DNA from: Agarophyton chilense
Taxonomy: Eukaryota > Rhodophyta > Florideophyceae > Gracilariales > Gracilariaceae
Direction of reading: 5' to 3'
Length of the DNA stretch: 64,000 nucleotides
Assembly (NCBI GenBank): GCA_030374765.1
Contig: JARGXX010000099.1
Location: forward strand, 2,542,001 to 2,606,000
Part shown: positions 53,857 to 63,102 of the stretch, in pieces
How the letters are laid out: each line of letters opens with the position of its first letter
How positions within the stretch are numbered: position 1 is the stretch's first letter
Translations under genes and position numbers: made by a program
Notes under the pieces: generated by a model
Told to the model about the DNA's origin: nothing
What the model saw: only the letters and a program-made list of their open reading frames with translations
Database searches by the model: none

Positions 53857-54719
53857 GAAGAGCAACGTCCTCCAGGGAGGTTTTTGGGGACTTAAGTTTT
53901 TTCCGGAGCCTCCGGCGTGCAACCTCGTTATGAGTACGAGTAATCCGTTTCACGGCGATGGCCGGAACGCCGGTGATGCACCGGCGGGACCGGGTGCCAT
54001 ACACGTGGCCGCAGCGCTCGCGCGACACGTGGCCGCCAGATTGGCCCTTTTTGTTAGACGGACATTTAGCTATTTAGGATAGACTTTATTTATTCTATTC
54101 TACGGTGACTACAGTACTTAGGCCGCCGGCCTCGCGGCCGCCGGTCCAGTAAAGTCTCGCCAACAAGGGTGATCTTGGTCTTCCAGATCTTGGCTCTGGG
54201 TCGAACCGCCTGCACGGATATACAACTCCTTACGGAGGGATTTCCCGTGGTGCACGGCTTCCCAACCCCCTTGGACATTCAAGCAGCCTTCGTGTGTTGG
54301 GTATCTATTCCCACTTTCGTGGTTCCGCCCGTGTATACGGTTTGCTACACCCGGCAGTGCCGGCTATTCCCGAGTCCCCTCTTGCGACTCGTGGTCAACC
54401 TCGCCCTCTTGCCTCCGTTCCCGTTTTCCTTCCCTTTTCCTCCCCTTCAGTGGGCAATTCCCGCTCTTGCGGCTCGCACTGACACCTGTCGTGCTCGCCA
54501 CTCTCGTGGGTTTTGCCTCCTCAGAGGATACGCAAGCACCGCTTCGGCGGATATTCTCGGCTTCTTTCAGCCTTCCTGCGCCCGTCGCGACGGTTCGGCT
54601 CCGGCTTACACCCGGCATTGCGCGCCGATCCCTAGGAGGGCCCTACCGCGCCGGTTACCTCGTGAGAGGAAGATCCGGACGTCTTCGTAGGTGTTCCCCC
54701 TTGGGGGAATTGTCCTACA
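53857..54719 (+). repeat. 5' LTR
   Basis: 863 bp, TG ... CA. It contains a T/A-rich core-promoter-like stretch (ctttatttattctattct, 54085-54102). Frames within it are repeated in the 3' LTR and are not genes. Confidence 0.95.
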
Positions 54720-54722
54720 AAT

Positions 54723-54741
54723 TGGTCTCCCGACTTAGAAG
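54723..54741 (+). promoter_or_regulatory. Primer binding site
   Basis: TGGTCTCCCGACTTAGAAG, three bases after the LTR, identical to the PBS of the left element. Confidence 0.85.
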
Positions 54742-54842
54742 TCAACACCGCTTGTGTCCTCTCTGAGGTTGTTTTCCGTTTAACAGGTTTTCTCCGGTCT
54801 CACCTGTTTGCTTTCTATTCTTCCGTCGAGACGGTGTGGCCA

Positions 54843-56870
54843 ATGCTAAGGAAACCGCCTAGCATGGAGCCTCCTGCAACACGCAGCCGTTCCCGCCAAA
54901 GCGGTGATGCCAGGGGCACTGATGTTCCACAGGCCCTGGCTCCAACACCGGCTTCCCGGGAGATACCGGTCACCGGCACTGAAGACCCGCAGCCCGATTC
55001 CGGGTTAGCGACCGTCGCAACGGTGGTTTCTCCGCCTCCGCGGTTGGTCGACCAAGCGCGGACTGTACTCTTGGAAGAGCAGCTCCGCTCCTTGCGGGCT
55101 GCTCACAATACCCTCTCGAGGGAATTCACCTCTTTACGAGGAAGCCTCGCTAACCCCCCTACGAGTGAGTTAGCCGAGGATATCCGCGTATTGCGGTCGG
55201 ACGTCAATACACTAATCGAGTGTTCTGGCGCTCCGTCTTCCTTCGCAGAAGGTATGGAGAATCGCTTCGAGCGTCTCAGAAGCCGACTTGAATCGGTCGA
55301 GAGGACGTTAACCTCGCCCGCGAACGCGGCTAGACCGGTTGTCTCTCAGCGAGAGACCCAGTCGCGGAACCGGAAAAGCCGGAAGAACCGGGATTCTAAC
55401 CGTAAGCACGGACACCCGTCCGACTCATCATCTGAGTCGGACGGTAAACCGAGTGACTCGGAGAGTTCCGATTCGTCGGTGAGCGATGACCCACAGGATC
55501 GTTATGGGCGCTCTTCCCGCTCAAAGCGGTTCTCTGCCACCTACGGGGCCATCCGGTCGCGCCCCAAGGGTCGCCGACATCCGGGCCTCAAACCCTTGAA
55601 GCCCACCAACCCTCTGTACAGGACACTCCTGTCCTACCGGTATTACCGGCTAGAAGATTCCTCTTTAGGTCGGACACCGCGTGACACGGGTAAAGTGAAA
55701 GACTGCATCAAGCAGATGCAGCTTTCACTTCGTAACCAGTCGTTTACTGGGGATGATCCAATTCTGGTCTTGGATTTTCTACACCGCTTTGTAGCGGAAG
55801 CCGATATACTCGGGATGAACGAAGGACAAGCCTACGTGGCGCTACCCTACTTTCTACGGGGTGTCGCTGAAGATCAGTTTTTGTCGGTTCGGGGCTCGTC
55901 GCGAGCCTCCGAAGGAGGTGTGACCTGCTGGCCCGAGGCCGTGCAGTACCTCCTGCGTTCGTACGCAACCAACTCCGCGATACAAGCGGCGATACTCGCT
56001 TTGCGACATACTCGACAACGCTCCGGCGAGCTCGAGACCGATTACTCGGTACGCCTGAATAAGGCTTTTCACCTTTGTGGTAATGTATACCCCGCTGGGG
56101 AACGCTGTACGATGTTCATTGATGGCTTGGATCCAGCCATCAAGACTCTTGTCGCCCGTTACAGGGAACAAGAGCCGAAGGTGACCTACCTTGAACTCGT
56201 ACAGTTTGCCCGCGCAGAGGGAGATGCACTACGTGCACGCAATCCGGGAACCCGGTCGAAGGCCGCTAAAGCATTGCTGCTTGAGTCAGACTCTTCTTCA
56301 CCGTCATTTGCGACGGATGGCATCCCCAAACAGGGTTATGACAATATGAATGTCATCTATCACGATGGTTTATCTATTCCGACAACGGAATTACCGTCTA
56401 CGGCGGATGGCTCGGTTGACTCAACCGCAAGGGACACGGAGAACGGGCAGGTCCTTTATTTTAATGAGCGCCGCACTCCGGCCCCCCGTGTGCCGTACTC
56501 GAACGGAATGACACGAAGTCAGCGCCCTGGATGGGTTGGAAACCGGGAACCCGGAAGATACACCGATGCTCGGAATGCCGCACCGCGAAACGCGGGAGTG
56601 ACGTTGGTGTGCCATTTGTGCTACGAGCGCGGGCACACCTCCCCGCAATGCCTTTTATCGCTACGCGATACGGCGCGAGTGGTGGATAATTACGAGCCCT
56701 CTCCCTGCAGAAGAAGGGCTCCGTGCCACTCACGTCATATCTCCGCGCGAAGACGGACTTCCCCAACGCATTGGCTCACACTCCGAATTCTCGGTACAAA
56801 CCGGCTCAGCTGGCACGCGCCGCACCTGCGCCAAACCACGCTGGTGAATCTCAACCCGCTCCTGCGGTAG
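54843..56870 (+). CDS. Gag polyprotein, frameshifted near the C-terminus
   Basis: The frame opens at an ATG at 54843 (a second at 54864 fits the left element's start better). The protein has a Ser/Arg-rich start, a helical dimerisation-like segment, a Ser/Asp/Arg linker, and the capsid-like domain (ILVLDFLHRFVAEADILG, CWPEAVQYLLRSYATN). A perfect zinc knuckle CHLCYERGHTSPQC follows near residue 595. Comparison with the left gag shows that the conserved C-terminal tail lies in a second frame (56723-56953, ending at TAG 56951), so one or two bases were lost or gained at about 56695. That second frame ends with the frameshift signal described separately. Confidence 0.85.
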   Translation: MLRKPPSMEPPATRSRSRQSGDARGTDVPQALAPTPASREIPVTGTEDPQPDSGLATVATVVSPPPRLVDQARTVLLEEQLRSLRAAHNTLSREFTSLRGSLANPPTSELAEDIRVLRSDVNTLIECSGAPSSFAEGMENRFERLRSRLESVERTLTSPANAARPVVSQRETQSRNRKSRKNRDSNRKHGHPSDSSSESDGKPSDSESSDSSVSDDPQDRYGRSSRSKRFSATYGAIRSRPKGRRHPGLKPLKPTNPLYRTLLSYRYYRLEDSSLGRTPRDTGKVKDCIKQMQLSLRNQSFTGDDPILVLDFLHRFVAEADILGMNEGQAYVALPYFLRGVAEDQFLSVRGSSRASEGGVTCWPEAVQYLLRSYATNSAIQAAILALRHTRQRSGELETDYSVRLNKAFHLCGNVYPAGERCTMFIDGLDPAIKTLVARYREQEPKVTYLELVQFARAEGDALRARNPGTRSKAAKALLLESDSSSPSFATDGIPKQGYDNMNVIYHDGLSIPTTELPSTADGSVDSTARDTENGQVLYFNERRTPAPRVPYSNGMTRSQRPGWVGNREPGRYTDARNAAPRNAGVTLVCHLCYERGHTSPQCLLSLRDTARVVDNYEPSPCRRRAPCHSRHISARRRTSPTHWLTLRILGTNRLSWHAPHLRQTTLVNLNPLLR

Positions 56871-56940
56871 TTACCGTGCAACGGAATCATGCACTCGTTG
56901 CCGAGGAAGTCGGGCCTTCGCCCGACCAGGACCCTGTACA

Positions 56941-56975
56941 GGGAAAAGAATAGAGGGAGTCTCCCCTTCGGGAGA
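56941..56975 (+). promoter_or_regulatory. Likely -1 programmed frameshift site between gag and pol
   Basis: In the original gag frame the last codons are CAG GGA AAA GAA TAG. They contain G GGA AAA (56941-56947), which fits the X XXY YYZ rule. Twelve bases later a perfect 6-bp stem (56960-56965 with 56970-56975, loop CTTC) follows. The -1 frame is open from 56947 straight into protease. Efficiency cannot be judged from sequence. Confidence 0.6.
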
Positions 56976-58209
56976 GGCGTCCTCAGAGTTGAGGCTGACG
57001 ACGCCCGAGGCGCCGATGTCTCGCTCCTCGGTGAAAATCCTGACAAGGAAGGACACCGCAGACGCGGACTCTAAACACCTCGGTGTGTTGCGTCGACCGT
57101 GGATATGGATTAGAAATAACCGGATCCCGGATAGAGTCTTGGTAATGGCCAAGCGTAACTACAAGGTTTACGCTGACCTTGGTCTGCACACGCAGTTTAT
57201 GGTGAGACATCTCACTGTCCTGGATACAGGTGTTGGGCCGAACTTTATTGTGGAATCGGTTTTACCCCCGCCATTGCGGTCACTCATCCGTTCTGAGACG
57301 GTACCCGACGTGTCGGACGCCAATAACAATCTGTTGAAAACGGTTGGTGTGATCGACCTGGTCGTCAGGCTAGGGCGGATGGTGGTTAAACTAACATTTA
57401 TTGTGTGCCGCTCGCTGGCCGCGCCAGTTATACTGGGATGTGACTACTGCGACAGGTTTGTCGACGCCATCCGCCCACGCCTTAAGCAGGTGGAACTTGA
57501 GGACGGATCGACCGTCCCCATTGTTCGTCAACCGCTGAAGCGGGCATCGAGGAAACCCGTTCCTCTACCTGCTGCGCAGGAACCCACACCGGCGAACCGG
57601 GATTCTACGAAGCTACGCGTTGCCTCGTCAGTAATCATACCCCCGGAGAGCCAGGTTATGGTTTCAGTCAATTCCCGTCAACACGGTCTTCGGGTTGTTC
57701 AGCCCTTGCCCTCGTTGTACGAGAAATTTCAGTTAACCGTTGCGAACGGAATCGTGCAAGTCACGCCGAATTCCCCTTTCAGGGTGTTGGTTGCCAATCT
57801 GGGAAAGGCTCCCCAGACGCTGGCAAAGAACCAAGTCATTGGGTCTGTGACGCCGCACCCGCTCGCGATGCTCCCTACAAAGGTGACGGCTGCCGAAGTA
57901 CTCGGAATAACTCCCTCTACCGAGGATGGTCTCCCGGTATCCGGAGCAGAAACCTCCGGGGAGGCACAGCAGTTGGCGCTCGATAAAACCGTCAAGACGG
58001 ATGCATTTCCGACCTCGTCGGTTCCCACACCTGACACCAGGGCACAGCTTACGAGCTACGATAAGATAGACCCGATCAAGGCCCTCGAGGACCTGGACCT
58101 GAGTCATGTACCGGTCTCACACCGGGAGCGCTTACGCGGAATGCTACGCGATTTTACCACAATCTGGACGGCTCACTGGGTGAGATCAATACAACCGGAC
58201 ATCGGATAG
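56947..58209 (+). pseudogene. Pol, protease part, ended by a frameshift
   Basis: The frame contains MAKRNYKVYADLG, the retropepsin site TVLDTGVGPNFIVE and APVILGCDYCDRFV, so the protease core looks intact. The linker continues to LRDFTTIW (about 58165), where a base appears to be missing relative to the typical 'W-D-G-x-L-G-E-I' continuation. The frame then ends at TAG 58207-58209, while the correct continuation GSLGEI and HRIDLLPD is in the next frame. RT therefore cannot be made as a continuous product from this copy. Confidence 0.85.
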
Positions 58210-58211
58210 AC

Positions 58212-60806
58212 TTGCTACCGGACGCACGTCCGGTTGCACAACCCCCTTACAGGGCGGGACCGAAGGCTCGGGAGGAGGAAGAATTTCAGGTGGACAAGAT
58301 GCTCCGTGCTGGAGTCATCGAGCCCGCCCAATCTCCTTGGGCTTCACCGGTGGTGCTGGCCCTCAAGGCTGACGGCACGTGGCGGTTTTGCGTTGACTAC
58401 CGCTGCCTCAATGCCGTCACCGTGAGGGACACCTACCCGATTCCGCGCATGGACGAGTGTACAGACTCGCTCGGGGACGCTACCGTGTTTACGGCTCTGG
58501 ATGCTAACTGGGGCTACTGGCAAGTCCCAGTCCGGGGAGAGGACCGATACAAAACCGCGTTTGTTTGCCACTCGGGTTCCTACCGCTTCAAGCGGACGCC
58601 GTTTGGTTTAACCAATGCACCGGCCACCTTTCAAAGGGCAATAGACATACTGATGTCGCGTTTCAAGTGGCGCACGTGCCTTGTCTACTTGGGCGACATC
58701 ATTGTCTTTTCCAGAAACCTGGACGATCACCTGACCCACGTGCGGGACGTGATGACCGTACTGCGAGACGCAGGAATAACCCTCAAGTTGAGGAAGTGCG
58801 AGTTCTTCACCGACACGGTGAAGTATCTCGGGCACGTCATCCGTCCAGGACGGTTAATGATCGAACAAGTTCGTATCAAGTCCCTCTGCGAGGCGAAGGA
58901 GCCCCGTACTCAAACGGAGCTCCGATCCTTTTTAGGTCTGGTCAACGTCTATCGACGGTTTATACCGAGTTTCTCGGATATCGCCGCTCCGCTAAACGCG
59001 CTACTGCGGAAGGGCCAGCCACCAAAGCTTGCGCCATTTACCACCGATCAGTCGGAATCTTTTCGCTCCTTGATTAAGGCAGTTACGACAGCTCCCATCC
59101 TATCCTTGCCCAAACCTGGGCTTCCCTACTCCATCGACACCAACGCCAGCGACCACCAGGTGGGCTGCGCACTGTTCCAAACCACTCCCGAGGGGGAACG
59201 CAAACCAATTGGCTATTGGTCCCGCACGCTGAACGTCCACGAGCGCAACTACTCGGTCTCCGAGAAGGAGTGCCTCGCAGTGGTTCGGGCGCTATCCACT
59301 CTGCGCCCATACCTCATGGGCGTTCATTTCACCGTGTACACGGACCATTCCTCGTTGAGGTGGCTGCTGAACATCGCAGATCCTTCTGGCCGCTTAATGC
59401 GGTGGCGCCTCCGCTTAGCAAAATTCGACTTCATGGTCGTCTACAAAAAGGGTGTCCAGAACACCCAAGCAGACGCCCTCTCTCGATTACCTACGACAGG
59501 TGAAGCACTTGCCGACCCGGAGGTCGACGAGATCCCGTGCTTTACCTTGGAAGGGGAAACACCGACGGAGTCGGATCGGCCCGAAACAGGGGAAGACACC
59601 ATGGAAATGGATGAGCTACTCGCAGCGCGCGAGAATGAAACACCCGTACCCGTGGCACCATGGCTTAGAAGCCCCGCCGTGGTACCGCACCTCTCACGGG
59701 GTCTCTCCGATATACCGACTCCATCGGAACCACCGGCAATGCCGGAAACACCTGGCCCTCGCGGCCAGCTACCCTTACGGGCGCCGCGCAGCGGTATTTA
59801 TACCCGCCATGTTGTTAGCCCACCAGCACCCGTCGCTCCGTCTAAGGAGGGGGAGGGGACCCGCTCCATCGCGGAAGCATCGCCGTCGCAACGGAAGTTT
59901 AACCGGACACCCCGGGCAAAGCCCCCGAGCGAGCAACCGGCATCGTCGCCGGACGCCAATCCGCTCCCGTGGGACGCGGCGGTCAACCCGACCGCCACGC
60001 CACCCCGCAAGGGGAACCAAGGCGCTCGAAGACCCGAAGCCGGGAAGCGAGACCCTACGGACGCTCCGCATCGCGTGGAGGCAACTGAGGGCTCCCCGCA
60101 CATTCGCGGGCGCACACCGAGCGTTTCGGTCGATACCGGTACTCCGGCGGGCGCTGCGCAAGCAGCTCTAGCGAGCAACTCCGTTGAGAACTGTACGAAC
60201 CCCATGGGGAAAATGGGGCGCAACGACAAGTCGAAAACCGCCTCCCTTGCCGAACAATCGGAGCCAACCGTCCGCGACGGCCCCACCACCCGTTCTCAAG
60301 GTCACGTGACCCGGGCGGGAGATCGGACCAATGGGCACCCGGCATCCCGGTCATTGGCTGACAGCCACCCCGCGGAGGCAGATCGCCGGGACGGTGAACC
60401 ACTCACCGCCCGCGGCGCACCGCACGGCGGAAACTGCCCACCAATGGGAACGCCGCATGCCGCAAATCAAGCGGAGGCCTCCGGCGAACCGTCACCAAGA
60501 CGAAAGGACCCCCGCAAACTCGCAGTAAGAGCGGACTTCAGGGAAGCCCCTACCGCCCAGCGGGAACACAACCCGGCCGCGCCGGCAACTTCCGCGAAGC
60601 GGTACGGCACCCCCGGCAACCCGGCAACAACCGCAGAGCGGAATGACAAACCGGGTGACCCGGAACAGGCGACGACGAGCCCAGCACCACGCGGCGCTGA
60701 GGCTCCGGTCACCACCACCCGGCAAGGCCGGCAAGTTTACGTGCAGGAGTACGTCCTCGACCGAATCGTCGGACATAGCTACGATGGGCACGGGGTGCTC
60801 CAGTAA
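58212..60806 (+). CDS. Pol: reverse transcriptase and RNase H, then low-complexity region and chromodomain start
   Basis: The frame is open for 864 codons. RT has FCVDYRCLNAVTVRDTYPIPRM, motif A TALDANWGYWQ, and FKRTPFGLTNAPATFQR. The catalytic box reads YLGD (codon GGC at 58691-58693) where an active enzyme has YxDD. RNase H includes IDTNASDHQVGCAL (Asn where the first catalytic Asp is usual), the Glu region VSEKECLAVV, TVYTDHSSL and QNTQADALSRL. In the place of integrase (from about 59530) there is a Pro/Thr/Ala-rich, Gly/Arg-rich stretch of about 400 residues. The frame ends YVLDRIVGHSYDGHGVLQ, the start of a chromodomain. It lacks a start codon of its own because of the upstream frameshift. 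Confidence 0.85.
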   Translation: MLPDARPVAQPPYRAGPKAREEEEFQVDKMLRAGVIEPAQSPWASPVVLALKADGTWRFCVDYRCLNAVTVRDTYPIPRMDECTDSLGDATVFTALDANWGYWQVPVRGEDRYKTAFVCHSGSYRFKRTPFGLTNAPATFQRAIDILMSRFKWRTCLVYLGDIIVFSRNLDDHLTHVRDVMTVLRDAGITLKLRKCEFFTDTVKYLGHVIRPGRLMIEQVRIKSLCEAKEPRTQTELRSFLGLVNVYRRFIPSFSDIAAPLNALLRKGQPPKLAPFTTDQSESFRSLIKAVTTAPILSLPKPGLPYSIDTNASDHQVGCALFQTTPEGERKPIGYWSRTLNVHERNYSVSEKECLAVVRALSTLRPYLMGVHFTVYTDHSSLRWLLNIADPSGRLMRWRLRLAKFDFMVVYKKGVQNTQADALSRLPTTGEALADPEVDEIPCFTLEGETPTESDRPETGEDTMEMDELLAARENETPVPVAPWLRSPAVVPHLSRGLSDIPTPSEPPAMPETPGPRGQLPLRAPRSGIYTRHVVSPPAPVAPSKEGEGTRSIAEASPSQRKFNRTPRAKPPSEQPASSPDANPLPWDAAVNPTATPPRKGNQGARRPEAGKRDPTDAPHRVEATEGSPHIRGRTPSVSVDTGTPAGAAQAALASNSVENCTNPMGKMGRNDKSKTASLAEQSEPTVRDGPTTRSQGHVTRAGDRTNGHPASRSLADSHPAEADRRDGEPLTARGAPHGGNCPPMGTPHAANQAEASGEPSPRRKDPRKLAVRADFREAPTAQREHNPAAPATSAKRYGTPGNPATTAERNDKPGDPEQATTSPAPRGAEAPVTTTRQGRQVYVQEYVLDRIVGHSYDGHGVLQ

Positions 60807-60890
60807 CGGACCTGCTGGTACGGATACGGGCCGGAGTGGGACACCCCGGAGCCCATCGAGCACCTTCCGCGCTCTGCGGTAATGCGATAC
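60807..60890 (+). pseudogene. Chromodomain remainder after an in-frame stop
   Basis: Directly after the TAA that ends pol (60804-60806) the same frame reads CWYGYGPEWDTPEPIEHLP and RSAVMRYHR, the second half of a chromodomain ('W.GY....TWEP..HL'). Thus the domain is interrupted by one nonsense codon. Chromodomains sit at the C-terminus of integrase in chromoviruses and direct insertion to chromatin. Confidence 0.7.
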
Positions 60891-61279
60891 CACCGCCTTG
60901 CGGGGACCGCACTCCCAGCCACGCTGGTAAACGCCCAAGAGGGATAAACCGTGAACACGGAATGGAATGGCTGATGGCGCCACGCGCCATCTCCGTCCAT
61001 GCCCCAACGCGGGGAAGGAAGCAACCGCTCACGCTATCCCAACGTCGTTGGTGGTCGTGCCAGTTACCTGGTCCGCGCGCGAAGCGCCCACCGCTAAACA
61101 CGGAACTCCCAGCTAGGCTGGTTCCCTGCAACGCCGGAACCCCGGTTGAAGGCCGGTACCCCGGAAAGAAAGAAGTGGACTTGGGAAAGGGCGTCGGAAA
61201 GGCGACCCTCTTCTTTTATTTCTCACTACTGGCAAGGGCGCCCTAGGGGCGCCGCCCTACATTCTACCGGAAGCTCCGG

Positions 61280-63055
61280 TCATTCCTCCGCACGAGGTGG
61301 ACCCCCGCCCAGGCAGTTGGCTAAGGCATCCCGCATGGCGGCCACATCACCCGAGATCTCGGAAGGGCGAAGCCCTACCTCCCGAAGGAAGCGCGCGATG
61401 ACCTTGCCTCGCTCCGCGCCAGCGGCAGTTGCGGGCCGGCCCGCCACCGATGGAGTCGGATAAGAATCCGTTCGCACGGCATCAGCAGCCCCGGATGGAG
61501 CCGCACCACCGTATTCAACGGACTCCTCACCGGCCTCGCCGGACCCGTCATCCTCCATCGGAGCGTAACCCGGATCCTCCGGTTCGTTGTCGACCATCGG
61601 GTCACCATCCGCATAGTCGCGGTAATAGTCGCTCGAGTCGACATACCCTCGCGGGTGGTCGGCTGGGACTTCACGCGGCGCATGCCGGTTGGCTTCCGCT
61701 TCCTCGCGGCTGATCTCGTGGTACCGCCAGGGGTCGAAGTAGACGAAATCCCCCGCTAGCGCCGTATTTCTCCCGAGTCCGGGGCCAGACCCGCGACGCG
61801 GTTGAATGCGTTGGGAGTTATCCAGCGGGACCTCATCCCACTGGACCCCCTCCACAAAATCGAGGAGGCACAGCATCTCTTCTTCGTTCGCCTCGCCCCC
61901 GAGGGGGATGCGCATGCCCAAACGGCGGATCGCAGCCCGCACACGCGGTGGCACGTACCACAATCGGTATTGGTCGTACGCCTCAGCGAGGATAAAAGCC
62001 GCAGTGCGGACGGCCCATTCGCTTACCACGACGGACCACCACCCCGACTGGGGATCGTTCAAGAACGACGACCCCACATAGGTGAATACTGGGGGCAGCT
62101 CAACGAAGCAACCCCAGCACGCCTCCAAGGAGGACCACCAGTCTGGGAGACTGACGTACCGACCACGTCGGTGAGCAGGCGCGATGCGCTCAATCTCCGT
62201 GTTCTGGTACGGTACGAAATACCCGGTCCGGGCCCGCCAACGCCGCTCATCGCGGATGAAGTTCTGAAGGAAGTTCGAGCGCGACTGCCGCGGTTGGTAG
62301 CGGAACTCTGCCCGAAGAATCGGTCGTGCCCAGCAAAGGGCTTCTTGCCGAGCGATCGGTGTGCCCCTCCAAGCGAGGGTTTCCAATCCGTTAAGACGGT
62401 CACAGTACGACATTTCCCCGCGAGTGCAGTAAAGGTGGACGTCGAATTCGACCTCTGGCGGTATCGGAAACTCGAAAGGCGCCCGATGGTGCCTGAGATA
62501 AGCGATCCGCACAAGCGCGGCTTGAGCCTCCGCAGAGGATTCACCGCGTCGGCGGAGTATGTGGTGTACCGGGATGGTGATACGATTACGCCAATCCCAG
62601 GACGGGGTCACCACGCCGGGCAGGTCGCCCGGGAGCATCTCCGAATTATCGGTGTAGGATTGGATCAAATCCTCGTCACGGACAGCCAATGGGTGAAACC
62701 AAGGCGCATACCGCAACCTCGCTGAGCCATGCCGAGTTCTCGGATTTGCACCCACAAGGGCGTCGTAGGTCGGCCACTGCGGTGGGTCCGCCTGTCCGCG
62801 AAAGCGGGCGCCAATACGGTGGTCTTCGTACGCGAGGTTGGTAACATCCCCAGGGTGGGGCGCGGACCGGAAGCCGGTGGAACCGCCAAGGGCGGGAGTC
62901 GCGGATGTGTTATGACGATCGGGGTTGGACCTGGTGCGTGTTGGTGTGCTGTTGTTGGAATCGGATGCGGAGAGCGTGCGTGGGATCCTTGGTGAAGGTG
63001 TGTTGGTTTCCGGAGACCAGGTGTCGGACGCGCTCTTATCATGACGAGCTGCCAT
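61280..63055 (-). CDS. Antisense reading frame in the retrotransposon, function unknown
   Basis: 591 codons from an ATG at 63055, 48 bp inside the 3' LTR boundary, to a stop at 61280. It is antisense to gag-pol and the largest undamaged frame with its own ATG in the element. The N-terminal 90 residues are Ser/Thr/Pro-rich. The middle (about 100-440) looks globular: ARLRYAPWFHPLAVRDEDLI, PVHHILRRRGESSAEAQAAL, FPIPPEVEFDVHLYCTRGEM, DWWSSLEACWGCFVELPP, GWWSVVVSEWAVRTAAFILA, LLDFVEGVQWDEVPL. The C-terminal part is acidic (MVDNEPEDPGYAPMEDDGSGE) and ends with a short helical segment. I find no integrase, transposase, envelope or membrane features. Antisense extra genes in this place are known from some plant Ty3/gypsy elements (for example Tat lineage), but I see no relation in sequence. 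Confidence 0.65.
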   Translation of the reverse strand: MAARHDKSASDTWSPETNTPSPRIPRTLSASDSNNSTPTRTRSNPDRHNTSATPALGGSTGFRSAPHPGDVTNLAYEDHRIGARFRGQADPPQWPTYDALVGANPRTRHGSARLRYAPWFHPLAVRDEDLIQSYTDNSEMLPGDLPGVVTPSWDWRNRITIPVHHILRRRGESSAEAQAALVRIAYLRHHRAPFEFPIPPEVEFDVHLYCTRGEMSYCDRLNGLETLAWRGTPIARQEALCWARPILRAEFRYQPRQSRSNFLQNFIRDERRWRARTGYFVPYQNTEIERIAPAHRRGRYVSLPDWWSSLEACWGCFVELPPVFTYVGSSFLNDPQSGWWSVVVSEWAVRTAAFILAEAYDQYRLWYVPPRVRAAIRRLGMRIPLGGEANEEEMLCLLDFVEGVQWDEVPLDNSQRIQPRRGSGPGLGRNTALAGDFVYFDPWRYHEISREEAEANRHAPREVPADHPRGYVDSSDYYRDYADGDPMVDNEPEDPGYAPMEDDGSGEAGEESVEYGGAAPSGAADAVRTDSYPTPSVAGRPATAAGAERGKVIARFLREVGLRPSEISGDVAAMRDALANCLGGGPPRAEE

Positions 63056-63090
63056 GCCGACTTCCTCTTCGAGGTGTTCGCCCTGTCTTA

Positions 63091-63100
63091 AAGGGGGGGA
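63091..63100 (+). promoter_or_regulatory. Polypurine tract
   Basis: AAGGGGGGGA, two bases before the 3' LTR, the expected plus-strand primer for reverse transcription. Confidence 0.85.
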
Positions 63101-63102
63101 TA

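Noticed and set aside
54169-54690. 173-codon frame in the LTR, repeated at 63416-63937
   Set aside because: It lies wholly in the LTRs, is duplicated because the LTR is, and has no domain; the LTR carries the promoter and polyadenylation functions.
59452-60171. 239-codon Arg/His-rich frame overlapping pol
   Set aside because: Alternative-frame reading of the GC-rich low-complexity part of pol; no motif of integrase or RNA-binding protein was found.
61802-62725. 307-codon plus-strand frame opposite the antisense gene
   Set aside because: Starts late and has no domain. The minus frame is longer, begins with ATG near the LTR, and has a more protein-like composition. Codon statistics could change this view.
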